From Treponema sp. (GTDB lineage: Bacteria > Spirochaetota > Spirochaetia > Treponematales > Breznakiellaceae): a DNA stretch of 5,752 nt. Below, in pieces: positions 1 through 4,911 of this stretch. Under the pieces are notes generated by a model. It saw only the letters and a program-made list of their open reading frames with translations. It was not told the DNA's origin and searched no databases. The position numbers and the translations under genes are program-made. The stretch is taken from contig JAITHH010000226.1 in the NCBI GenBank assembly GCA_031280065.1, positions 1 through 5,752 of the forward strand, written 5' to 3'. Position 1 is the first letter of the stretch, and each line of letters opens with the position of its first letter.

Positions 1-389
1 TCAACTTCACCTACCTATGCGCCCCCTTCCTCACCTTCGCCCTCACCATCACCAACCGCGAATTCATCCGCCGCGCCGAGTCGAATACCGCCTTCAACAA
101 CGGCTGGGTCCGCTACAACCTCTCCGGCCTCTACCTCGACGGCGCCCGCCGCTTCACCGCCGGTCTCAACATCGGCTATCAGGAACTCCGCTGGAATTAC
201 ACCACCTTCTGGGACGCCAACTACCGCTACTTCAACATCTACGCCGCCCCCGAAGGCAGTTACCGCATCCTTCCCAACCTCGAACTGACCCTCAGCCTCG
301 AACTCCCCCTCTACCCCGTTGACTACTTCACCGACTTGGCCGCCCCCTCCCTCTTCAGCGCCTCCCTTGGCGCCCGCTGTACCTTCTAG
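1..389 (+). CDS. Outer-membrane beta-barrel protein, C-terminal fragment
   Basis: The gene enters from the left edge; the first whole codon is at 3 and the stop TAG is at 387-389, giving 128 visible residues with no start codon in view. The chain shows the alternating polar/hydrophobic, aromatic-rich pattern of amphipathic beta-strands: LDGARRFTAGLNIGYQELRW, then YRYFNIYAAPEGSYRI, then LELTLSLELPLYPV. It finishes with a strand ending in a terminal phenylalanine (SLFSASLGARCTF). A C-terminal aromatic on the last strand is the known recognition signal for BamA-dependent outer-membrane insertion. I infer a barrel embedded in the outer membrane. The specific family and any substrate cannot be told from this part. 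Third codon positions are very rich in C, more so than in the leucine-rich-repeat gene further on. The gene is probably the last of its transcript, since a strong terminator follows about 120 bp later. Confidence 0.72.
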   Translation, partial: NFTYLCAPFLTFALTITNREFIRRAESNTAFNNGWVRYNLSGLYLDGARRFTAGLNIGYQELRWNYTTFWDANYRYFNIYAAPEGSYRILPNLELTLSLELPLYPVDYFTDLAAPSLFSASLGARCTF

Positions 390-507
390 TTTTTCTGGTA
401 CGAGCGACCCCGGAGGAAACTCTACGGCGGGACACTGCCCGGCGGATCAACCGGCATCAGGCGTTTTCAGTAATCCCGAATTCAAAAGGAACGGCCCCGT
501 TCAATCG

Positions 508-546
508 AAAACGGCGTAAACAGCAGGCTGTTTGCGCCGTTTTTAC
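508..546 (+). terminator. Intrinsic terminator after the outer-membrane protein gene
   Basis: A 13-bp stem (511-523 with 528-540, one T-G wobble) closes a 4-base loop CAGG. It is extended by A-T pairs (508-510 with 541-543) and followed by a T run. The flanking AAAA on the left means it could also stop transcription coming from the right. The 118 bp between the upstream stop codon and this stem hold no gene that I can see. Confidence 0.8.
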
Positions 547-590
547 CTTGAAAAACCTTGTTAAAAAGCAATCCGAAGGGACGGGGTTTG

Positions 591-734
591 AAAAAGGACA
601 GCCTTCGGGGAATGTCGAAGGGGGTGTCCGCTGCCGCACAGCGGCAGTGTGGTCAAAATGGAGGGGACCCCCAGGGGAGGTTCCATTTTAACCAGCAGAC
701 AGGCCCCCCAATAATCCTTTAGGCTGTCCTTTTT
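591..734. repeat. Structured 144-bp element with perfect 14-bp terminal inverted repeats (MITE-like)
   Basis: Positions 591-604 (AAAAAGGACAGCCT) and 721-734 (AGGCTGTCCTTTTT) are exact reverse complements. Inside are further self-complementary segments. There is a 6-bp hairpin 602-607/616-621 that overlaps the left arm. There is a perfect 7-bp stem with a 3-base loop (631-637/641-647). An 8-bp stem lies at 655-662/682-689 (AAAATGGA/TCCATTTT). No open reading frame in it looks like a real protein. I see no clear target-site duplication next to the arms. The layout suits a small non-autonomous mobile element or dispersed intergenic repeat. It could instead be a structured RNA or terminator cluster. 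The right arm ends just where the similarity of the following gene to its family begins. Confidence 0.5.
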
Positions 735-1377
735 CCTACAGCAGCTCTGGCTTCGGAATTGCTGGACGAGTACCGCTCCTGCCCCGAATTCGAGACCGAA
801 CACCAGCTTACCGCTGAACCCCTGCGCATCGACCTGCTGATCATCAAGAAAAAGCCGGAAATAATCATCAAGAAGAACATCGGCGCGATATTCCGGCAGG
901 TCAACGTAATAGAGTTCAAAAGCCCGGACGACTACATCTCCGTAGATGACTTTTACAAAGCGGAACTCCGCAACGATGGCTTATTGTTATCTGTATACGG
1001 CGGTTCGCCCGGTTCCGGTAACGGACCTGTCACTGATCCTGGCGTGGAGCGGCTATCCTCGTGAGGTTGCGGCACATATCCGGGCGGTGCACGGCTGGGA
1101 AGTCCGGGAGCGTGAGAGCGGGATACACGAAGTCAGCGGGGCGGGGATGGCCTTCCCCATCCAGATCATCGAGAGCCGGAAGCTGCCTGATGAAGAGAAC
1201 TTGTGGCTGAAGAGCCTTGGGCGGGGACTGAGCGCGGAGCAGGAAGCCGGGGAGCCGGACCCTGCCGGAACAGCCTGTCCCATGACCACGCGCACCCTGA
1301 AGGGGTTCTTCATCCTCGCTGCGCTGATCCTGCTGGTAATTACTTTGACGGTGATTGGCGTTTGGAATGGCGTCTGA
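735..1377 (+). pseudogene. PD-(D/E)XK-like family protein, 5'-truncated and frameshifted
   Basis: Two frames together give one protein of a family I recognise from Treponema and Clostridia, usually listed as hypothetical. The first frame (open after a stop at 720-722, codons through about 959) reads ELLDEYRSCPEFETEHQLTA, then EPLRIDLLIIKKKPE, then VIEFKSPDDYISVDDFYK. The frame then shifts, and 3' codons from about 979 to the stop at 1375-1377 continue with AYCYLYTAV, PVTDLSLILAWSGYPREV, FPIQIIESRKLP and EENLWLKSL. The IDLL aspartate followed by the EFK triad fits the D...ExK core of PD-(D/E)XK folds; nuclease activity is inference only. The only start-like codon near the front is TTG at 759, with no ribosome binding site. 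Relatives have roughly ten to fifteen more N-terminal residues, which appear lost at the inverted-repeat element. The first frame would stop at 1062-1064. The second frame cannot be read upstream of 946 because of the TAG at 943-945. The last 31 residues are a membrane-like helix not typical of the family. Confidence 0.7.
1282..1377 (+). other. Hydrophobic 31-residue tail or separate membrane peptide
   Basis: From the ATG at 1282 the same frame as the 3' part of the broken gene encodes a short basic start (MTTRTLKG) and then a continuous hydrophobic stretch (FFILAALILLVITLTVIGVW), ending at TGA 1375-1377. The stretch is long enough for one membrane-spanning helix. The layout of a positively charged start followed by a hydrophobic run resembles a signal anchor. 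No Shine-Dalgarno sequence precedes the ATG. It may be the fused tail of the decayed gene, the beginning of another gene joined by deletion, or a small membrane peptide. I cannot decide between these from sequence alone. Confidence 0.35.
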
Positions 1378-1422
1378 TTGAATAGGCTCTTAACCCATCG
1401 AACATGGTAATGCTGCCATAAC

Positions 1423-1770
1423 TGGACAACTGTTCTTTTTAACCGCAGATGACACAGATGTACACAGATTAACTCCGATGCTGTTTCTACTCATCTGTGC
1501 TATCCGTTTCATCAGTGCAATCTGCGGTTCCCCTGGTAACGGTTCTTTTTAACCACAGATGGCACGGATGTACGCAGATTACCGCTGATGTGGTTTCTCT
1601 TCATCTGCGGTATCCTCTTCATCCGCGTAATCTGCGGTTCCCCTGGCAACTGTTCTTTTTAACCACAGATGACACGGATGTACACAGATTGCGAACCTTC
1701 GGTTCGACGCTGATGTGGTTTCTGCTCATCTGCGTCATCCTTTTCATCAGTGCAATCTGCGGTTCCCCGG
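1423..1770. repeat. Three tandem copies of a ~110-bp palindromic intergenic repeat
   Basis: Units begin at about 1423, 1533 and 1643. The first two are 110 bp apart. The third is about 16 bp longer because of an extra hairpin-forming block GCGAACCTTCGGTTCG at 1691-1706. Each unit has the landmarks TTCTTTTTAACC(A/G)CAGATG, then ACGCAGATT or ACACAGATT, then TCATCTG, and ends with AATCTGCGGTTCCCC. The two ends of a unit are inverted copies: the left arm AACCGCAGATGACACAGATG pairs imperfectly with the reverse of the right arm AACCGCAGATTGCACTGATG. Each unit could therefore fold into a long imperfect hairpin of about 88 bases (for example 1441-1528). CAGAT-rich palindromes like this are known as dispersed intergenic repeats in several bacterial phyla. 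They are not CRISPRs, as there are no unique spacers. No gene is supported between 1378 and 1787. Confidence 0.85.
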
Positions 1771-1771
1771 T

Positions 1772-1778
1772 AAAGGAG
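1772..1778 (+). promoter_or_regulatory. Ribosome binding site fixing the start of the leucine-rich-repeat protein
   Basis: AAAGGAG lies 9 bases before the ATG at 1788. It begins directly after the last tandem repeat, and it shows that the open frame running back to 1497 through the repeats is not part of the protein. Confidence 0.8.
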
Positions 1779-1787
1779 TATGTTTGT

Positions 1788-3254
1788 ATGAGACGCAAGG
1801 GCCTGTTCTTATGGATGGCGCTGCTGGCCGGAGCGGGCCTGTACGCCCAGAACGCGGAAAGCGTTTTTGAAACGGACGGCAGCGGAACCATCACCGCGTA
1901 CCGGGGCGGGGGCGGGGCGGCAGTGATACCCGCCCAACTCGGCGGCAGGCCGGTGACTGGCATTGGTGAAAAGGCGTTTGCGGACAGCGGTTTAACCAGC
2001 GTTACGATCCCTGACCGTGTTACCGCTATCGGCGAGGGCGCGTTTGCCAACAACCCGCTTACCAGCGTAACTATCCCCGGCAGTGTTGCCGTTATCGGCA
2101 CGGAAGCATTCTACAACAATCACCTGACCAGCGTTACTATCCCCGGCGGCGCGGAGATAGGCAGACATGCGTTTTACCACAGCGGCACGATCAAGCGCCT
2201 GACGCTTGGCAGCAATATTGTTTTTGGCCCAGACGCATTTTCCGGCCCTGATACCGGCGCGGAATGGACGGGGATGAATTTCTTCCTCGATTATATGTGT
2301 AATGACCGGAAAGCGGGAACCTATACGGCGGATTCAAGGGAACCGCCGGTAAAACAAGACGGTGATTTTCCTTATGCCGAAACAAAGTACGGCGCGTTTA
2401 TCATCGGCTATACCGGTTCAAGCGGAGACGGGCTGCGGATACCGGACAGGGTGAACGGGCTTGCGGTTAAAGCCTTTACCGGCTTCAAGGGCATCAGCCG
2501 GGCGCATATCCCCGCAAGCGTTACCGCTATCGTGGACGGCGCGTTTGCCGGGAACCGGCTGACCGAAATTGCCATTCCCGCCAGCGTTACCTATATCGGG
2601 ATGGAAGCGTTTGAGGGCAATCAGCTTGTCAGCGTTACTATTCCTGACGGCGTTCTTTATATCGGGGACGGCGCGTTTGCCAACAATCAACTGACCAGCG
2701 TTACCATCCCCGGCGGCGTTACCGCTATCGGATACGGCGCGTTTGCGGGGAATCAGCTTACCAGCGTTACTATCCCCGGCAGCGCTGCTGTTATCGGCAC
2801 GGAGGCATTCATCAGCAATCAACTGACCAGCGTTGCTATTGGTAAGGGGGTTAGCGCTATCGGCGTGAGGGCGTTTGAGGGCAATCACCTGACCGGCGTT
2901 GTCATCCCGGACAGCGTTACCGCTATTGGCTATAGCGCGTTTGCGGGCAACCGGCTTACCAGCGTTTCCATTGGCAGGGGCGTTACCGGCATTGACGACA
3001 GCGCGTTTGCGGACAACCGCCTGACCAGTGTTACCATTCCTGCCGGCGTTACCGCCATTGGCGATAATGCGTTTGCGGACAATCAACTGACCCGCATTAC
3101 CATCGGGGCGGGCGTGAGGCTGGGTAATGGGCATGGAACGGCCTTTTCGGATGATTTTGACCGTTTCTACAACGGCGGCGGCAGGCGTGCGGGGACGTAT
3201 ACGAATACCACGCCGGATTACTGGTCTGAAAGCTGGGCGTATACGGCGCGATAG
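1788..3254 (+). CDS. Secreted BspA-like leucine-rich-repeat (LRR_5) surface protein
   Basis: The product has 488 residues. It starts with a signal peptide (MRRKGLFLWMALLAGAGLYA, cleavage likely before QNA; no lipobox cysteine). Block one, residues about 47-153, has about five repeats; block two, about 216-443, has about eleven. The unit is 22 residues, of the form LTSVTIPxxVTAIGxxAFAxNx. This is the BspA/TpLRR (LRR_5) pattern known from Treponema, Bacteroides and Trichomonas surface proteins that bind host proteins or other cells. Between the blocks (154-215), and again at the C-terminus (444-488), is a similar module containing FxxxY...R(K/R)AGTYT, so the protein looks like a duplicated repeat-plus-cap unit. 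No membrane anchor or sorting motif is visible, so it is exported to the periplasm or beyond. The start is chosen by the signal peptide and the AAAGGAG 9 bases upstream. No clear promoter is seen; the transcript may run through the palindromic repeats upstream. Binding partner unknown. Confidence 0.88.
   Translation: MRRKGLFLWMALLAGAGLYAQNAESVFETDGSGTITAYRGGGGAAVIPAQLGGRPVTGIGEKAFADSGLTSVTIPDRVTAIGEGAFANNPLTSVTIPGSVAVIGTEAFYNNHLTSVTIPGGAEIGRHAFYHSGTIKRLTLGSNIVFGPDAFSGPDTGAEWTGMNFFLDYMCNDRKAGTYTADSREPPVKQDGDFPYAETKYGAFIIGYTGSSGDGLRIPDRVNGLAVKAFTGFKGISRAHIPASVTAIVDGAFAGNRLTEIAIPASVTYIGMEAFEGNQLVSVTIPDGVLYIGDGAFANNQLTSVTIPGGVTAIGYGAFAGNQLTSVTIPGSAAVIGTEAFISNQLTSVAIGKGVSAIGVRAFEGNHLTGVVIPDSVTAIGYSAFAGNRLTSVSIGRGVTGIDDSAFADNRLTSVTIPAGVTAIGDNAFADNQLTRITIGAGVRLGNGHGTAFSDDFDRFYNGGGRRAGTYTNTTPDYWSESWAYTAR
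1926..2247 (+). repeat. First block of 66-bp coding repeats
   Basis: About five 66-bp units encode 22-residue leucine-rich repeats. One unit (2058-2123), encoding LTSVTIPGSVAVIGTEAFYN, is closer to unit 2757-2822 of the second block than to its neighbours. This points to duplication or gene conversion between blocks. Confidence 0.75.
2434..3117 (+). repeat. Second block of 66-bp coding repeats
   Basis: About eleven units of 66 bp in register encode LTSVTIPxxVTAIG-type repeats. Near-identical stretches such as ACCAGCGTTAC(C/T)ATCCCCGGC recur, so unit number could change by recombination. The repeats also create a long open frame on the opposite strand (2418-3134), which is an artefact. Confidence 0.8.
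3178..3197 (+). repeat. 20-bp direct repeat, left copy (inside the leucine-rich-repeat gene)
   Basis: GCGGCAGGCGTGCGGGGACG at this position codes for part of the GGRRAGT segment of the C-terminal cap. It recurs exactly at 3836-3855, on the far side of the toxin-antitoxin-like pair. Confidence 0.8.
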
Positions 3255-3281
3255 GACAGGGCGAGGGCGAGTGGGGAAGCG

Positions 3282-3310
3282 TTGCGGCGCTTCCTCTTTA
3301 GCGGTATACT
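3282..3310 (+). promoter_or_regulatory. Sigma-70-type promoter of the toxin-antitoxin-like operon
   Basis: A -35 box TTGCGG (3282-3287) and a -10 box TATACT (3305-3310) are separated by 17 bases, the best spacing for this class. The predicted start of transcription, six to seven bases after the -10, falls at or next to the ATG at 3317. The message may therefore have no leader. No proper Shine-Dalgarno site precedes that ATG. Confidence 0.55.
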
Positions 3311-3316
3311 GGAAAT

Positions 3317-3586
3317 ATGGCTAGGGGTATTACCTATAATCAATCGGCTTTCAAGCACGGGCTTACCGGCGCCGATATTGAATGGGCATTTCTGCACCCT
3401 ATTCGCAATGGACTTCTGGAAGATTATGAAAACAAGTATCTGCTCGTGGGCTTTGACATCCGAGGCAATACTATCGAAGTTATGTATAACCGCATTGACA
3501 GCGAGCAGGTAAATGTGTTCCATGCCATGAAGTGCCGGAAAAGTTTTTTACCGCGTGATAAGCAATATTTTGCAGAGGAGAATTAA
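3317..3586 (+). CDS. BrnT-like toxin candidate of a type II toxin-antitoxin pair
   Basis: The product is an 89-residue protein and probable first gene of a two-gene operon. It has an early KHGLT motif (13-17), a central VGFDIRGNTIEVMYN strand pair (44-58) and a late VFHAMKCRKSF motif (67-77). This order (KHG near the start, two beta strands, then an H/R-rich strand) is like BrnT and related small RelE-fold ribonucleases (the DUF4258/BrnT-like group). The residues likely to matter are K13, H14, H69, K72 and R74, by analogy only. The ATG at 3317 is the only usable start, since an in-frame TAG lies at 3299-3301. It lacks a good ribosome binding site and sits right at the predicted transcript start. 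The toxin-first order matches BrnT-BrnA. The next gene begins 4 bases after the stop. The match is by motif layout, so an inactive or differently acting relative is possible. Confidence 0.62.
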   Translation: MARGITYNQSAFKHGLTGADIEWAFLHPIRNGLLEDYENKYLLVGFDIRGNTIEVMYNRIDSEQVNVFHAMKCRKSFLPRDKQYFAEEN

Positions 3587-3590
3587 AACA

Positions 3591-3827
3591 ATGGCATATA
3601 TGACCGAAGAAGAAGCGGATGCCCTGGACGAAGAGTTGACCCGCACTACCCCGAAAGTTGATTTCAGCAAGGGCGATGTCTTTATCCGCCAGCGGGAGCT
3701 GCTTACCCTGCTGAACCCCATGGCCGCCGACTATGTCATGACCCGCGCCCTGAATACCCACAAACCCCCCGCCGAAATTATCAGCGACATGGTGTGCGAG
3801 CGGATTGCCGCCGCCGCCGAAGCATAG
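3591..3827 (+). CDS. Small antitoxin candidate paired with the BrnT-like protein
   Basis: The product is 78 residues and acidic at its front (MAYMTEEEADALDEELTRTT). The middle is KVDFSKGDVFIRQRELLTLL, followed by a helical C-terminal half (ADYVMTRALNTHKPPAEIIS, then DMVCERIAAAAEA). The latter could be a ribbon-helix-helix-like DNA-binding or dimerisation segment, but no certain DNA-binding motif is visible. The start ATG 3591 has GAGGAG at 3575-3580, inside the end of the toxin-like gene. A longer frame back to a GTG at 3555 is less likely. The 4-base gap, the same strand and the small size of both genes support a toxin-antitoxin operon in which this protein neutralises the first and perhaps represses the shared promoter at 3282-3310. 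It does not look like classical BrnA. Function is inferred mainly from context and a remembered resemblance to small Treponema proteins found beside such toxins. Confidence 0.6.
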   Translation: MAYMTEEEADALDEELTRTTPKVDFSKGDVFIRQRELLTLLNPMAADYVMTRALNTHKPPAEIISDMVCERIAAAAEA

Positions 3828-3835
3828 ACAAGTCT

Positions 3836-3855
3836 GCGGCAGGCGTGCGGGGACG
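3836..3855 (+). repeat. 20-bp direct repeat, right copy (after the antitoxin gene)
   Basis: This is an exact copy of 3178-3197, 658 bp downstream, in non-coding sequence just after the antitoxin stop codon. It runs into the GC-rich hairpin at 3847-3865. Confidence 0.8.
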
Positions 3856-3870
3856 GCGCCCCCGCTTAAA
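3847..3870 (+). terminator. Weak terminator-like hairpin after the toxin-antitoxin-like pair
   Basis: GCGGGG (3847-3852) pairs with CCCCGC (3860-3865) around a 7-base loop and is followed by TTAAATTG. The stem is strong, but the T run is poor, so it may stop transcription only in part. Confidence 0.4.
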
Positions 3871-3885
3871 TTGCTGCCCATACCC

Positions 3886-3914
3886 TAGACACCCCCCGCG
3901 TGAACGGCTAGAAT
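3886..3914 (+). promoter_or_regulatory. Sigma-70-type promoter of the aldo/keto reductase gene
   Basis: A -35 box TAGACA (3886-3891, one mismatch to TTGACA) and a -10 box TAGAAT (3909-3914, one mismatch to TATAAT) are 17 bases apart. Transcription should begin near 3921, leaving a leader of about 24 bases with the ribosome binding site AGGAG at 3934-3938. Confidence 0.6.
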
Positions 3915-3944
3915 CCAAACCATCATCCCCAAAAGGAGCTATCC

Positions 3945-4865
3945 ATGAATACCATCAACTTAGGACTATCGGGCCTCTCCGTGCCGGTAATCGCCGTGGG
4001 CTGTATGCGGATCAACAGCATCGGCAAAGACCAGGCGGAGCGCTTTGTTAAAACCGCCCTGGAACTGGGCGCCAACTTCTTTGACCACGCCGATATATAC
4101 GGCGGCGGAACCTGCGAGAGCATCTTCGCCGAGGCGGTGGGCATGAATTCCGCCGTCCGGGAAAAGCTGATCATCCAGAGCAAGTGCGGGATCAGACCGG
4201 GCGTCGCCTTCGACTTCTCCAAGGAGCACATTCTTACCTCCGTCGAGGGCAGCCTCAAACGGCTCAAGACCGAATACCTTGATGTGCTGCTGCTCCACCG
4301 GCCCGATATGCTGGTAGAGCCCGAAGAAGTGGCCGAGGCCTTCGGCATCCTCCACGCCTCCGGCAAAGTCAGACACTTCGGCGTTTCCAACCAAAATCCC
4401 ATGCAGATTCAACTGCTCAAGAAATGCGTTACCCAGCCCCTCATTGCCAATCAGCTCCAACTGAGCATCACCAACGCAGCGATGTTAAGCCAGGGTGTGC
4501 ATGTGAATATGCAGGACGAGGGCGCGGTGAACCGGGACGGCAGCGTCCTCGATTTCTGCCGCCTCCATGACATCACCATCCAGCCCTGGTCTCCCTTCCA
4601 GTACGGCTTCTTTGAAGGGGTCTTCCTGGGCAATAAAAAGTTCCCCAAGCTCAACGAAAAGATCGATCAGATCGCCAAGCGGTACGGCGTGAGCGGCACG
4701 GCGGTCACCATGGCCTGGCTGCTCCGGCATCCCGCCCGCTTCCAGCCGGTAACGGGCACGATGAACGAGGGCCGGCTCAAAGACTGCGTGAAGGCGGCGG
4801 ACATCCGGCTTACCAGAGAAGAATGGTACGAAATCTACCAGGCGGCGGGTAATATTCTGCCCTAG
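3945..4865 (+). CDS. Aldo/keto reductase, YdhF-like
   Basis: The product is a 306-residue cytoplasmic oxidoreductase of the aldo/keto reductase superfamily, which reduces aldehydes or ketones with NAD(P)H in a TIM barrel. The catalytic tetrad is visible: D47 in the FFDHADIYGGG motif, Y52 in the same motif, K80 in IIQSKCGIRPG and H118 in LLLHRPD. HFGVSNQNP (144-152), NQLQLSITN and QPWSPF are further family landmarks. The C-terminal TGTMNEGRL segment fits the cofactor-binding end. The order of motifs and the length are close to the E. coli YdhF subgroup (about 298 residues). The natural substrate cannot be told. The start ATG 3945 is supported by AGGAG six bases upstream and by the promoter at 3886-3914. 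The gene appears complete. The next gene follows after 46 bp on the same strand, with a short hairpin between them. Confidence 0.93.
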   Translation: MNTINLGLSGLSVPVIAVGCMRINSIGKDQAERFVKTALELGANFFDHADIYGGGTCESIFAEAVGMNSAVREKLIIQSKCGIRPGVAFDFSKEHILTSVEGSLKRLKTEYLDVLLLHRPDMLVEPEEVAEAFGILHASGKVRHFGVSNQNPMQIQLLKKCVTQPLIANQLQLSITNAAMLSQGVHVNMQDEGAVNRDGSVLDFCRLHDITIQPWSPFQYGFFEGVFLGNKKFPKLNEKIDQIAKRYGVSGTAVTMAWLLRHPARFQPVTGTMNEGRLKDCVKAADIRLTREEWYEIYQAAGNILP

Positions 4866-4872
4866 CGCTATG

Positions 4873-4898
4873 GGGGGCGTCGGCCCCTTATTCTTCTT
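4873..4898 (+). terminator. Short terminator or attenuator hairpin between the reductase and DUF554 genes
   Basis: GGGGC (4874-4878) pairs with GCCCC (4883-4887) around GTCG, with one more possible G-T pair outside. The T-rich tract TTATTCTTCTT follows. It lies between the reductase stop (4863-4865) and the ribosome binding site of the next gene (4899-4905). It would lower rather than abolish read-through, if it works at all. Confidence 0.5.
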
Positions 4899-4911
4899 AA
4901 AGGAGCGAAAA

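Noticed and set aside
561..803. Minus-strand open frame of 80 residues across the structured element
   Set aside because: It covers the inverted-repeat element, has no ribosome binding site and has unlikely composition. It is probably a spurious frame that will recur wherever the element occurs.
1561..1577. Sigma-54-like promoter (TGGCAC) in the second tandem copy
   Set aside because: The downstream half reads TACG instead of TTGC at the required spacing, and the sequence belongs to the repeat.
1423..1770. CRISPR array
   Set aside because: The units are contiguous 110-bp palindromic repeats without unique spacers, and no cas genes are present.
1497..1787. N-terminal extension of the leucine-rich-repeat protein through the tandem repeats
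   Set aside because: The ATG at 1788 has a good ribosome binding site and starts a textbook signal peptide. The upstream frame is translated intergenic repeat.
2418..3134. Long minus-strand open frame (238 residues) opposite the leucine-rich-repeat gene
   Set aside because: It is produced by the 66-bp coding repeats read backwards. Its low-complexity asparagine, glycine and alanine repeat composition has no protein-like features, and the plus strand is clearly coding.
3282..3512. Plus-strand frame overlapping the toxin-like gene
   Set aside because: It is a shadow frame over the promoter and the BrnT-like gene; the other frame has recognisable motifs.
3923..4460. Two minus-strand frames of about 160 residues opposite the reductase gene
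   Set aside because: They are shadows of a well-conserved aldo/keto reductase with an intact catalytic tetrad on the plus strand.
4870..4911. Earlier ATG for the DUF554 protein
   Set aside because: It would translate the hairpin and the Shine-Dalgarno sequence. The ATG at 4912 matches the family's usual N-terminus and has AAAGGAG six bases before it.
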